A DNA stretch of 64,000 nucleotides. Source: Bdellovibrionales bacterium (GTDB lineage: Bacteria; Bdellovibrionota; UBA1018). Position numbers and translations under genes: made by a program. The notes below the pieces were generated by a model. That model was given only the letters and a program-made list of their open reading frames with translations. It did no database searches and was not told the DNA's origin. The stretch covers positions 81,814-145,813 of the forward strand of contig JAFEAP010000002.1 of NCBI GenBank assembly GCA_018266355.1, written 5' to 3'. This document shows, in pieces, positions 53,090 through 62,176 of the stretch (its first letter is position 1; the number at the start of each line of letters is the position of its first letter).

Positions 53090-53324
53090 GCAGTTTGTAT
53101 CCCTTCACGACCGTTCCGTTCGTGAGCGTGACGTAGAACTCGGAAATCACTCCGTCGCGGATCGCGTCGTCGACCTTCGCCTTGTCGAATCCGGCGTCGG
53201 CGAGGTCACGCAGGGTCGGAAGCACTCCCGAACCGGCACGAAATTCCGCGACGAACTTCTCGAGGCGCTTCCGCGTAAAAGGATCGAGGCGGAGACTCGC
53301 GGGCGGCCTGCGTCGCTCGGTCAT
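53079..53324 (-). CDS. Small basic protein of unknown function (81 aa)
   Basis: An 81-residue cytoplasmic protein with a basic N-terminal region (TERRRPPASLRLDPFTRKRLEKF) and a helix-turn-beta tail (DGVISEFYVTLTNGTVVKGYKLHVE). No family recognised. Its 3' end overlaps the methyltransferase start by 11 bp and its start lies 1 bp from the end of the 88-residue gene. The three are therefore one minus-strand operon. The middle (LPTLRDLADAGFDKAKVDDAIRDG) looks helical and may be a small nucleic-acid or partner-binding fold. Confidence 0.6.
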   Translation of the reverse strand: MTERRRPPASLRLDPFTRKRLEKFVAEFRAGSGVLPTLRDLADAGFDKAKVDDAIRDGVISEFYVTLTNGTVVKGYKLHVE

Positions 53325-53325
53325 C

Positions 53326-53592
53326 TCAGTGGATCGAGCCGCCGGGGACCGCGGCTCGCGCGAGCTCGAGCGCGCGCGGGACGTCGATGACCTCGGTCGA
53401 AGCGAAGTCGCCGGCTCCGGCGCCCCGGCGGGTCGTCGCTTGGCGAACGATCGCCATCACGTCGGCTACGCCGAGCTCGGGATTGATCGCGAGGATCTGG
53501 TTCACGACGGCTCCCACGGAAGGGGCCTTGTGGAGATTCGCCTCCAGGACCTTCTGGCGGAGCTCGGCTTCGGACAGGTCTTCGATTCCCAT
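53326..53592 (-). CDS. Small protein of unknown function (88 aa)
   Basis: An 88-residue cytoplasmic protein, first of the operon with the 81-residue gene and the methyltransferase. It is helical in character: EDLSEAELRQKVLEANLHKA, then VGAVVNQILAINPELGVADVMAIV. The loop with ATTRRGAGAGDF is flexible. No family recognised. Start ATG is adjacent to the dbpA upstream region (~100 bp). Its coding status rests on the tight operon packing. Confidence 0.58.
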   Translation of the reverse strand: MGIEDLSEAELRQKVLEANLHKAPSVGAVVNQILAINPELGVADVMAIVRQATTRRGAGAGDFASTEVIDVPRALELARAAVPGGSIH

Positions 53593-53692
53593 GGCCCCTA
53601 CATATAGAGGAGAAGGGACGACTTCAAGGAGAGTTTACGCGCCGCGCGGTTCTTCCTTGGTTCTGGCCGGAATCGTGGTAAACCCCTCCTTC

Positions 53693-55153
53693 ATGTCGCT
53701 CACGGAAGCCCCTGAAAATTCGAAAGAAACCGGATTCGAGGCCCTCGGCCTCTCCCCGGGCTCCCTCGCGGTCCTCCGCGAGATCGGCTTCACCCGGGCG
53801 ACCCCGATCCAAACCGAGTCGATCCCCGCCCTCCTCCAGGGCCGAGACTTGATCGGCCAATCGAAAACCGGCAGCGGCAAGACCGCCGCCTTCGCGCTCC
53901 CGATCCTCGAGCGCCTCGTCCAGCGCAACGAGGGACGCGTCCGTACGGTGCAGGCTCTCGTGCTTTGCCCGACCCGCGAACTCTGCACGCAGGTCGCCCG
54001 CGAGATCCGGCGACTCGGCCGGCGCATCCCGGGCCTCCAGGTCCTCGTCCTCTCCGGCGGCGTCCCGCTCTATCCGCAGCTGACCGCGCTCGAAAAGGGC
54101 GTACACGTGGTCGTCGGTACCCCGGGCCGCGTGCTCGACCACCTCACGCGCCGGAAGCTCGATCTTTCGAATTTGAAGACCTTCGTCCTCGACGAAGCGG
54201 ACCGCATGCTCGACATGGGTTTCGAGGCCGAGATGGAATCGATCCTGCGCGAACTCCCGCGCACGCGCCAAACCGTGCTCTTCTCCGCGACCTTCCCGCC
54301 GTCGATCGAGGCGATCTCGCGCCGGACCCAGCGCATGCCCGTGCGGGTGACGATCGAGGACGAGTCCGCGAAGCCGTCGATCCGCCAGACCTATTACGAA
54401 GTCGAAATGGCCGATAAACCGCGCGCGCTCCTCGCCTCGCTCGCGAAGCTGAATCCGGAATCGGCGATCGTGTTTTGTAACCTGAAGGCGACCGTCGCGG
54501 AAGTCGGCCGGGCCCTCCGCGCGAACGGCATCGACTCCGCCGCCCTCCACGGAGACCTCGAGCAGAGCGACCGCGACCGCGTGCTCGCGAAGTTCCGGAA
54601 CCGAAGCCTCCGCGTCCTCATCGCGACCGACGTCGCCGCGCGCGGAATCGACATCGCGGACCTCGACCTCGTCTACAACTACGATCTCCCGTCGACTCCC
54701 GAGGTCTACGTCCACCGGATCGGTCGCACGGGTCGCGCCGGAAAGACCGGCCTCGCGATCGCGTTCGTGACTTCGGCGCAGACGAACCGGCTCCGGAACA
54801 TCGAAGACCACACCGGCGTCTCCGTCGAACGCGAAACGATCCCGGCCGCTTCGGCTGCGGGCACCGGCTCGGCTCCGACGGCCTCCCGCTCGATCGCCCC
54901 GAACACGCTTTCCGCGAAAATGGAGACGCTTTACCTCTCCGCCGGCCGGAAAGACAAAATGCGTCCGGGCGATATCCTCGGCGCCCTTACCGGCGAAGCG
55001 GGCGGCCTGAACGCCTCCGACATCGGAAAAATCGAGATCCATGATCGCTTTTCGTACGTGGCGGTTTCCCGGACGATCGCGGCGAAAGCGATGCAAAGCC
55101 TGCTCGCGGGCCGGGTGAAGGGCCGCCGGGTTCGCGTCGAAATCGTGCGGTAG
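53693..55153 (+). CDS. dbpA: DEAD-box RNA helicase DbpA
   Basis: A 486-residue ATP-dependent RNA helicase acting on 23S rRNA during large-subunit assembly. All core motifs are visible: Q motif TPIQTESIPALLQGRDLIGQ, Walker A SKTGSGKT, Ia CPTRELC, Ib GTPGRVLDHL, DEAD in VLDEADRML, SAT in LFSATFP, IV FCNL, V ATDVAARGIDIADLD, VI HRIGRTGRAGKTG. The C-terminal ~75 residues (METLYLSAGRKDKMRPGD then RFSYVAV) match the DbpA RNA-binding domain that recognises hairpin 92. Start ATG 53693 has no strong SD; the frame upstream contains no better start. High confidence. Confidence 0.93.
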   Translation: MSLTEAPENSKETGFEALGLSPGSLAVLREIGFTRATPIQTESIPALLQGRDLIGQSKTGSGKTAAFALPILERLVQRNEGRVRTVQALVLCPTRELCTQVAREIRRLGRRIPGLQVLVLSGGVPLYPQLTALEKGVHVVVGTPGRVLDHLTRRKLDLSNLKTFVLDEADRMLDMGFEAEMESILRELPRTRQTVLFSATFPPSIEAISRRTQRMPVRVTIEDESAKPSIRQTYYEVEMADKPRALLASLAKLNPESAIVFCNLKATVAEVGRALRANGIDSAALHGDLEQSDRDRVLAKFRNRSLRVLIATDVAARGIDIADLDLVYNYDLPSTPEVYVHRIGRTGRAGKTGLAIAFVTSAQTNRLRNIEDHTGVSVERETIPAASAAGTGSAPTASRSIAPNTLSAKMETLYLSAGRKDKMRPGDILGALTGEAGGLNASDIGKIEIHDRFSYVAVSRTIAAKAMQSLLAGRVKGRRVRVEIVR

Positions 55154-55181
55154 ATCGGCTCGAGCCGCTCCTTTCGATTTG

Positions 55182-55190
55182 TGCTAGAAT
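55182..55190 (+). promoter_or_regulatory. Extended -10 promoter for adenine deaminase
   Basis: TGCTAGAAT is an extended -10 (TGnTAGAAT) ending 6 bp before the ATG at 55197. Transcription would start at or next to the start codon, giving a leaderless or near-leaderless mRNA. The -35 region is poor. Confidence 0.4.
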
Positions 55191-55196
55191 GGGAGC

Positions 55197-56900
55197 ATGA
55201 GCGCCTCCCGGACCACTCCCGATCGCCTCCGCCGCCGCATCGACGGCGCCCTCGGGAAAATCCCCTGCGACCTCGTGGTGAAGGACGTCACCACCCTCGA
55301 CGTGTTTTCCGGCACTTGGCGCGTGGGCGACGTCGCGGTGATCGACGGAGCGATCGTCGGCACCGACCCCGGTTACTCGGGGACGCGCGAGATCTCCGGG
55401 CGCGGGAAATTCCTCGTCCCCGGTTTCATCGACGCCCACGTCCACCTCGAGAGTTCGCTCATGATGCCGTCGGAATTCGAGCGCACGGTCCTCGCGCGCG
55501 GCACGACCGCCGCGATCTGCGACCCGCACGAGCTCGCGAACGTGATGGGCGTGCCCGGGATCGAAGCTTTCCTGCGCGCCGCCGAGCGGACGAAGCTCGA
55601 TCTCCGCGTGATGCTTTCCTCGTGCGTTCCGGCGACCCACCTCGAGACGAACGGGGGTGGAACCCTCGGCGTGAAGGACCTCGTCCCGCTCCGTGCTCAC
55701 CCGAAGGCGCTCGGCCTCGCCGAGATGATGAACTTCCCGGGCCTGCTCGCGGGTGATCCGGCGGTGCTCGAGAAAGTCGCCGCCTTCTCGGACGGCGTGA
55801 TGGACGGCCACGCGCCCCTCCTCCGCGGAAACGCGCTTTCCGCGTACGCGGCGTGCGGAATCTCGTCTTGTCACGAATCTTCCGAAGCCGAAGAAGCGGC
55901 CGAGAAACTCCGGAAAGGCGTCGCGGTCTGGATCCGCGAGGGTTCGGTGGCGAAGGATCTCGCCGCGCTCGCGCCGCTGCTGAACGTCGGGACCTCGACG
56001 ACGCTCGGGTTCTGCACCGACGACCGCAATCCCCTCGACATCCTCGAGGAAGGCCATCTCGACCACCTCGTCCGCGAAGCGATCCGCCACGGCGTCGCCC
56101 CCGAAGTCGCGTACCGCGCGGCCTCGTGGAGCGTCGCCCGTCATTACGGACTCGACCGGGGCTCCGACCGCACCGGCGCGATCGCCCCGGGCTACCGCGC
56201 GGACTTCGTCCTCCTCGACGACGCGAAGAGCGTCTCGATCGCGACCGCGTTCCGCGCCGGACGTCCGGCGGACGAGCTCGAATTCGACTCCGCCCGTTTC
56301 GGCGACGATCGAAACTCGATCCACTCGAAGGAAATCGCCGCGAGCGACCTCGCCTCGGACGAAGGAAACGTCCATGTGATCGAGGTCGAAGCCGGGAAAA
56401 TCCTGACCGGACGCTCGGTAAAGGACTCTCGCGCCCGCGGCGTCGCCCGCCTCGCCGTGAAGGAGCGCTACGGGAAAGACATCGGCCCCGCGACCGGTTA
56501 CGTCTCGGGTTTCGGCGAACATTTTTCCGGCGCGATCGCTTCGTCGGTCGGCCACGACAGCCATAACCTGATCGCCGTCGGTGCTAAGACCGCCGACATG
56601 GCGACCGCCATGAACGCGCTCCGGAAATCCGGCGGCGGTTTCTGCGTCGTGAAGGACGGAGCGGTGCTCGCCGAGCTCGCGCTCCCGATGGGCGGGCTCA
56701 TGACGAACGCGCCCGCGACCGAAATCCGCGATCGCCTCGCGAAGCTGAAGGCCGCGAGTCGATCGGTCGGCTGCGAGCTCCCCGAGCCCTTCCTTCAGCT
56801 CGCCTTCCTCAGCCTGCCCGTCATCCCGAGCCTAAAGCTTACCGACCGGGGGCTCGTCGACGTCGACGCCTTCCGCATCATCGGGGTCCGCGCGAGCTGA
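55197..56900 (+). CDS. ade: Adenine deaminase
   Basis: A 567-residue amidohydrolase-superfamily enzyme that converts adenine to hypoxanthine and ammonia. Family motifs are the metal site DAHVHLESSLMMP, ICDPHELANVMG, AEMMNFPGLL, DGHAPLL, SSCHESSE and FCTDDRNP. The C-terminal domain has the Ade-specific VGHDSHNL and LPMGGLMTN. Length fits the bacterial Ade family. The start ATG follows directly after an extended -10 (see 55182). It may feed purine salvage alongside pyrimidine catabolism. It follows dbpA by 43 bp and its 3' end overlaps the convergent AI-2E gene by 69 bp. High confidence. Confidence 0.95.
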   Translation: MSASRTTPDRLRRRIDGALGKIPCDLVVKDVTTLDVFSGTWRVGDVAVIDGAIVGTDPGYSGTREISGRGKFLVPGFIDAHVHLESSLMMPSEFERTVLARGTTAAICDPHELANVMGVPGIEAFLRAAERTKLDLRVMLSSCVPATHLETNGGGTLGVKDLVPLRAHPKALGLAEMMNFPGLLAGDPAVLEKVAAFSDGVMDGHAPLLRGNALSAYAACGISSCHESSEAEEAAEKLRKGVAVWIREGSVAKDLAALAPLLNVGTSTTLGFCTDDRNPLDILEEGHLDHLVREAIRHGVAPEVAYRAASWSVARHYGLDRGSDRTGAIAPGYRADFVLLDDAKSVSIATAFRAGRPADELEFDSARFGDDRNSIHSKEIAASDLASDEGNVHVIEVEAGKILTGRSVKDSRARGVARLAVKERYGKDIGPATGYVSGFGEHFSGAIASSVGHDSHNLIAVGAKTADMATAMNALRKSGGGFCVVKDGAVLAELALPMGGLMTNAPATEIRDRLAKLKAASRSVGCELPEPFLQLAFLSLPVIPSLKLTDRGLVDVDAFRIIGVRAS

Positions 56901-57977
56901 GCCGTCCGTCGATCGGAAACGATACACCCACGGGATCAGGTGCCGCGGTCGAGCCGCGAAGAGGTTCGAAAGCGCGAACGTCTCGGAATTGCTCTCGAGG
57001 AGCGTTTTCACGAGCGCCGTCATCGGGATCGCGAGCAGGAACCCGATCGGACCCCAAAGCCACCCCCAAAAGAGCAGCCCGAAGACGAGCGTGACGGAGT
57101 TCACGTTCACCCGCGAACTCATGAAGTACGGGAGCACGAGGTTGTTCGTCACCATATGGAGCGCGATGAGCGAGAGGCCGATCACGACGAAGGGCCCCGC
57201 CTCGTGGAACTGGATCACGCCTTGGGCGAACGGGAGCAGGAGCGAGAGCGGGGCGCCGATGAGCGGCAAGAGGTTCAAGCCCCCCGAAAGGATCGCGAGC
57301 GGCAGCCAGTTCTCGAGCCCGACGAGCCGGAAGAGGAGTCCGTGCATCGCGATCAAGAGAGCGCCGGTGAAGATGTTCCCCCGGACGAACGCGCGGATGA
57401 TCTTCGGCAATTCCGAATTCAACTTCGGGAGATAGCAGTGCCGGCCCATGATCGCGTTGAAGCTCTCGAGGAGATTATCGCGATCGAAGAGCAGGTAAAG
57501 AAGGAGGAGCGGCACGAAGATCGCGACCGTCGCGAGATCGTAGAGCGACCCCATCCATCCGAGCGCGTACCGGGCCCAAACGGGGACGTTCTCGACGACC
57601 TGGACCTGCTGGACGTCTTCGTCGTTCACGGGACCGGCGATGCCGAGGGTCCGCGTGGACTCCTCGATCTTTTCCGTCGTCGCGTGCATGCCCGAGAAAA
57701 GCTCCCGGATGCGCTCGGAGTAAACCGGCATCTCGTTCGCGATGCCGGAGACCGAACGATAGATCGCCCAGCCGCCGACGACGGCCAGGCAAAGGAAACC
57801 GACCGTCGCGAGGATGGCCGCCTCCGCTCGCCGCATGCGCATCCGCATGAGGCCGCGCACGACGGGTTCGAGGAGGATCGCGAGGAAGAGCGCGAGGAAC
57901 AGCGGCACGAACACCGTGCGCGCGAAGTAAAGAAGCGCGAGGGTCAGGAAGATCAAGACTCCGCGTTGGTTTTTCAT
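56832..57977 (-). CDS. AI-2E family transporter
   Basis: A 381-residue membrane protein of the AI-2E/PerM family, with 7-8 hydrophobic helices. Family blocks are FVPLFLALFLAILLEPVV, AIFVPLLLLYLLFDRDNLL, IRAFVRGNIFTGALLIAMHG, GGLNLLPLIGAPLSLLLPF and VNVNSVTLVFGLLFWGWLWGPIGFLLAIPMTALVK. Roles include export of small molecules or Na+/H+ exchange; family annotation alone does not fix it. The C-terminus (DPDDAEGVDVDEPPVGKL) is acidic and overlaps the adenine deaminase end by 69 bp. The start codon is followed upstream by the receiver gene end, 33 bp away, so both may be one minus-strand unit. Confidence 0.88.
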   Translation of the reverse strand: MKNQRGVLIFLTLALLYFARTVFVPLFLALFLAILLEPVVRGLMRMRMRRAEAAILATVGFLCLAVVGGWAIYRSVSGIANEMPVYSERIRELFSGMHATTEKIEESTRTLGIAGPVNDEDVQQVQVVENVPVWARYALGWMGSLYDLATVAIFVPLLLLYLLFDRDNLLESFNAIMGRHCYLPKLNSELPKIIRAFVRGNIFTGALLIAMHGLLFRLVGLENWLPLAILSGGLNLLPLIGAPLSLLLPFAQGVIQFHEAGPFVVIGLSLIALHMVTNNLVLPYFMSSRVNVNSVTLVFGLLFWGWLWGPIGFLLAIPMTALVKTLLESNSETFALSNLFAARPRHLIPWVYRFRSTDGSARADPDDAEGVDVDEPPVGKL

Positions 57978-58010
57978 TCGCCACTCCGTCCTTGGGTGCG
58001 ATCGGGCCGG

Positions 58011-58430
58011 TTAAGCCGTGAGGTCGGTCGACCCCGAGGGCGGCGGACCGCAGAATTCCGCGACCTTTTCCCAGAGCTTCCCGAGCGAGAACGGCTTTTG
58101 GATCGACCCGGCGGTTTCGAGCGGCGTCGGATCTTCCACGCTCTGATGCGGATTCACCGCCGAGATCGTGACCACCTGGTGCGCGGCGAAGCGCGCGTCG
58201 GCTTTCTGCGCGTCGAGGAACTCCCACCCGCTCATGACCGGCATCATCAAGTCGAGCAAGATGAGGGTCGGCACGGGAAGGCGCTTCAAGATCTCGAGCG
58301 CTTCCTTTCCATCGCGGGCCGAGGCTACGGTGTACCCCTCGCTCTCGAGCGCTTCCACGATCGCATCGCGGATATCGTCGTTATCGTCGGCTACCAAAAT
58401 GCTCTTACAGAGTTCTCGAGGACGCGTCAT
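58011..58430 (-). CDS. Single-domain response regulator (receiver only)
   Basis: A 139-residue receiver. The acidic pocket is ILVADDNDD, the phospho-acceptor Asp in LILLDLMMPVMSG, the Thr/Ser switch in TISAVN, and the conserved Lys in SIQKPF. There is no output domain, so it acts through protein contacts, as CheY or as a phosphate shuttle. Start ATG 58430 with AGGGG; the longer frame to 58538 is unsupported. It is divergent from the hybrid kinase operon and may be its partner or a stand-alone regulator. Family is certain. Confidence 0.9.
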   Translation of the reverse strand: MTRPRELCKSILVADDNDDIRDAIVEALESEGYTVASARDGKEALEILKRLPVPTLILLDLMMPVMSGWEFLDAQKADARFAAHQVVTISAVNPHQSVEDPTPLETAGSIQKPFSLGKLWEKVAEFCGPPPSGSTDLTA

Positions 58431-58479
58431 AAAGCCCCTATTCAATGCGTTTTTAAATCGCCGAATGTCCCAAAATTGG

Positions 58480-58495
58480 ACGCGGTAACCCGCGT
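58480..58495. promoter_or_regulatory. Inverted repeat between receiver and hybrid-kinase genes
   Basis: ACGCGG-taac-CCGCGT, a 6-bp inverted repeat in the 190-bp divergent gap, could be an operator for either side. Seen directly; role inferred. Confidence 0.25.
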
Positions 58496-58620
58496 TTCGG
58501 GAACTTTTCGTGCCTTGATCTGAGGAATTGCAACCCACGGACCACCCCAGAATCCCCTAATCCCGTCCGTGCATAGCGGCACCAAAACTGCTAGTTTCTT
58601 AGGGTCAACCCTCGATAAAG

Positions 58621-61600
58621 GTGAACGTTTTGCAGACTACGACGACCGATTCGCGCTCCTTTAAAAAAATCCTCGTTCGAAACGTCGCGCTTCCCTTGAT
58701 GCTGACGATCCTCCTCTGCGGCGTTTTCGTCGCGCTCCTGAACAACCTCCTCGGAGCGAATCGGGAACTCCTCGAATCAGCGAACTTGCAGGCCCTCGAA
58801 AATGCCACGCTCCGTTCGATCATCGATTCGGAGACGGGACTGCGCGGGTACTTGCTCACCGGAACGCCGGAATACCTCGAGCCCCGGATCCGCGCCGCCC
58901 GCGATTTGCCCGCGCGCTTCGAGGCTCTCGCCCAAGCCGAGTCCGCGAACCCCGCCCAAATCGGAAATATCGAGAAGCTGAAATCCCACTTCAAGGACTG
59001 GGATGCGGAAGCCCAGCGCGCCGTCGAAGCGCGACGAAGCGGGAAACTCGCACGCGTCTCGGACACCGAATTACGGAAAGACCTGATGGACCAGGTTCGC
59101 GCCGACCTCGACGCGATCCAGGCCATTTCGAGCCGGGCCCGCGATGACCGTGCGGAGCAAGTCGACCACACGACCCGTTTCGCGCTCGCGCTCACCGTCC
59201 TCCTCTCGCTCCTCTTCGGGGGCGGGCTCGCGATCTTCGGACGACGCCAACTCCTCGGGCTTTCCTCCGAATACGAAACGATCCTCGGGACCCAGGCCGC
59301 CCAGACCGCCGAGCTCGAACGCCAATCCTGGCTCCGGGGCGGCCTCATGCAGCTCGGAACCCGGCTCCGCGGGGACCTCTCCGCGGAAAAAGTCGCGCGC
59401 GAGACGCTCGACTTCGTCATCGAATACCTCGGCGCGACGCTCGGCGCGTTTTTCAGCGTCGGCGAGGACGGATTCCTCCAACGCCTGGCCGCGCACGCGC
59501 TCTCCGCCGGGGCGCCGACCGAGTTTCGCGCGGGCGAAGGGCTCATCGGCAAGGCGGTCGCCTCGTCGGAAGTCCTCTCGATCGACACGGTTCCCTCCGG
59601 CTATACGAAGATCGCCTCGGCGCTCGGCGAAAGCGATCCCCGCCACCTCGTTTTCGCGCCTTTGACCGCGGACGGCGAAGTCCAGTCGGTGATCGAACTC
59701 GGCTTCCTCGAGAAGCCCGACGCCGAAGTCCTCGAATTTCTCCGCCAATCCGCCGAACTCTGCGGCGTCGCTCTCCGCTCGGCGGTCTACCGGCAACGAT
59801 TGCAGGACCTCCTGAACGAGTCCCAGCAGCTCTCCGAAGAACTCCAGACCCAGCAGGAAGAACTCCGCGTGTCGAACGAAGAGCTCTCCGAGAGAAGCCA
59901 AGCCCTTCAGGAAAGCACCACTCGCCTCGAAGCCCAGCAAAGCGAGCTCCAGCAGACGAACGAACAACTCGAGGAACAAGCCCAACTCCTCGAGACCCAA
60001 CGCCGCGATATCGAGGAAAGAAACGCGGCCCTCGAACAAGCTCAGGGCGCGCTCGAAGACCGCGCGCGCCAGCTCGAGACGGCCAGCCGCTACAAATCCG
60101 AGTTCATGGCGAACATGTCCCACGAACTTCGCACGCCGCTGAACAGCTCTCTCATCCTCGCGAAACTCTTGCAGGACAACGCCTCCGGAAACCTCACCGA
60201 GGAACAAGTCCATTTCGCGAGTACGATCTACGACGCCGGAAACGATCTCCTTCGCCTGATCAACGACATCCTCGACCTTTCGAAAGTCGAGGCCGGGAAA
60301 CTCGATTTGAACCCGGAACGTGTCCCGGTAGCGAAGATCCTCCAAGGCATGGAGCGCCTTTTCCGCCCGACCGCCGAGGCCAAAGGACTCGCGCTCAAAC
60401 TCGAATCCGATCCGAACCTCGACTCGATCGTCACCGATCGTCAACGCCTCGACCAAATCCTCCGGAATCTCCTCGCGAACGCGATCAAATTCACCGCGAA
60501 AGGGTCCGTCACGCTCGAAGCGAAACCCGACGGCAAGAACCGGATCCGTTTCCGGGTCCGCGATACCGGGATCGGCATCGATCCCGCCCAACACGCGGCG
60601 ATCTTCGAGGCGTTCCACCAGGCCGACGGGACGATCAGCCGGAAATACGGCGGCACCGGCCTCGGTCTCTCGATCGCCCAGAGCCTCGCTCAACGACTCG
60701 GCGGCATGATCGAACTCGACAGCCGCCTCGGCGAAGGGGCGACGTTCACCTTCAGCCTCCCGATCGACGGCACGGCGTTGGCCGAAGACTCGCGCCCGAT
60801 CTCTCCCCCCATCGCCGACCGCGATCCCGATCTCGCACCCGCTCCCGTTCCCGCGCCGCTTCCGAAACGCCGGGCCGAGGATCGGCCCGCCCCGCTCACG
60901 GAAGTCCGGTCGGCGAAAGACGTATACGGCTTCGCGGACGACCGCGACGCGGTCACGGGTCCGGGACTTCGCACTTTGCTCGTCGTCGAGGACGAAGCGC
61001 CGTTCGCGAAAATCTTGCTCGATCTCGGGCGCGAACTCGATTTCAAGGTGCTCCTCGCCGGCACTTCCGGCGAGGGCTACGCGCTCGCGACGAAATACCT
61101 CCCGAGCGCCGTGGTGCTCGACATGAAACTGCCCGATTTCTCCGGGCTATCCCTCCTCGACCGGCTCAAGGAAAATCCGAAAACCCGGCACATTCCCGTC
61201 CACGGCATGTCCGTCGCCGACTATTCGCGGGAAGCGCTCCACCTCGGCGCCATCGGTTTCCTGATGAAACCGGCGGATCGCGAGGAACTGAAGGCCACCC
61301 TCCGACGGCTCGAAGAGAAGAACGCCCAGCGCTTGAAGCGGGTGCTCGTCGTCGAGGACGACGCGACCCAACGCGAAAGCATCGAGCGCCTGATCGCGGA
61401 TCCGGCGGTCGAAATCGTATCCGTCGGATCGGGCGAGGAAGGGCTCGCCGCCCTCGAGAAGTCGACCTTCGACTGCATGATCATGGACCTCCGCCTCCCG
61501 GACATGTCCGGGTTCCAACTGCTCGAAAAAATGGCCCAAGGCGACGACCGTGCTTTCCCTCCGGTCATCGTCTACACCGGTCACGACCTTTCGCGTCCGG

Positions 61601-62169
61601 AAGAGGAGCGCCTCCGCCGATATTCGAAGAGCATCATCATCAAGGGGGCGCGTTCGCCCGAACGCTTGCTCGACGAGGTCACGCTCTTCCTCCACCAGGT
61701 CGAGTCTCGCCTCTCCCCCGAACGCCAGCGCATCCTCCAGGCGTCGCGGAATCGGGAAAAGGCGTTCGAGGGCCGCTCGATCCTCGTCGTGGACGACGAC
61801 GTGCGGAACGTCTTCGCGCTCACGAGCGCGCTCGAGTCGAAAGGGGCGAAGGTCACGATCGCTCGGAACGGCCGAGAGGCCGTCGATTGTCTACGGAAAT
61901 CCCCGGAATCGGGCAGGCGCCCGATCGACCTCGTCCTCATGGACATCATGATGCCGGAAATGGACGGCTTCGAGGCGACCCGCGAGATCCGACGCGACTC
62001 CCGCTTCGCCGACTTGCCGATCATCGCCGTGACGGCGAAGGCGATGCGCGACGACTACGAGAGGTGCATCCAAGCCGGCGCGAACGATTACCTCCCGAAA
62101 CCCGTCGAGCTCGACCGGCTGATCTCGCTGATGCGCGTTTGGCTGCCGAAGCAAGTGGGCCGGGCGTAG
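58621..62169 (+). CDS. CHASE3-GAF hybrid sensor histidine kinase with three receivers
   Basis: A 1182-residue hybrid kinase. Order: helix 1 (~20-43), CHASE3 periplasmic domain with ATLRSIIDSETGLRGYLLTG (~45-180), helix 2 (~184-206), GAF domain (~225-380), a long coiled coil (~385-480), HisKA with MSHELRTPLNSS, HATPase with GIGIDPAQ and GTGLGLSIAQ, and three receivers: LLVVEDEAPF/VLDMKLPDFSG, VLVVEDDATQ/IMDLRLPDMSG and ILVVDDDVRNVF/LMDIMMPEMDG with the final YLPKPV. The annotated GTG may be less apt than a TTG at 58630, which has AAGGTG about 6 nt upstream. It leads an operon with CheR and CheB genes. Signal unknown. Confidence 0.92.
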   Translation: MNVLQTTTTDSRSFKKILVRNVALPLMLTILLCGVFVALLNNLLGANRELLESANLQALENATLRSIIDSETGLRGYLLTGTPEYLEPRIRAARDLPARFEALAQAESANPAQIGNIEKLKSHFKDWDAEAQRAVEARRSGKLARVSDTELRKDLMDQVRADLDAIQAISSRARDDRAEQVDHTTRFALALTVLLSLLFGGGLAIFGRRQLLGLSSEYETILGTQAAQTAELERQSWLRGGLMQLGTRLRGDLSAEKVARETLDFVIEYLGATLGAFFSVGEDGFLQRLAAHALSAGAPTEFRAGEGLIGKAVASSEVLSIDTVPSGYTKIASALGESDPRHLVFAPLTADGEVQSVIELGFLEKPDAEVLEFLRQSAELCGVALRSAVYRQRLQDLLNESQQLSEELQTQQEELRVSNEELSERSQALQESTTRLEAQQSELQQTNEQLEEQAQLLETQRRDIEERNAALEQAQGALEDRARQLETASRYKSEFMANMSHELRTPLNSSLILAKLLQDNASGNLTEEQVHFASTIYDAGNDLLRLINDILDLSKVEAGKLDLNPERVPVAKILQGMERLFRPTAEAKGLALKLESDPNLDSIVTDRQRLDQILRNLLANAIKFTAKGSVTLEAKPDGKNRIRFRVRDTGIGIDPAQHAAIFEAFHQADGTISRKYGGTGLGLSIAQSLAQRLGGMIELDSRLGEGATFTFSLPIDGTALAEDSRPISPPIADRDPDLAPAPVPAPLPKRRAEDRPAPLTEVRSAKDVYGFADDRDAVTGPGLRTLLVVEDEAPFAKILLDLGRELDFKVLLAGTSGEGYALATKYLPSAVVLDMKLPDFSGLSLLDRLKENPKTRHIPVHGMSVADYSREALHLGAIGFLMKPADREELKATLRRLEEKNAQRLKRVLVVEDDATQRESIERLIADPAVEIVSVGSGEEGLAALEKSTFDCMIMDLRLPDMSGFQLLEKMAQGDDRAFPPVIVYTGHDLSRPEEERLRRYSKSIIIKGARSPERLLDEVTLFLHQVESRLSPERQRILQASRNREKAFEGRSILVVDDDVRNVFALTSALESKGAKVTIARNGREAVDCLRKSPESGRRPIDLVLMDIMMPEMDGFEATREIRRDSRFADLPIIAVTAKAMRDDYERCIQAGANDYLPKPVELDRLISLMRVWLPKQVGRA

Positions 62170-62176
62170 GTCGCCG

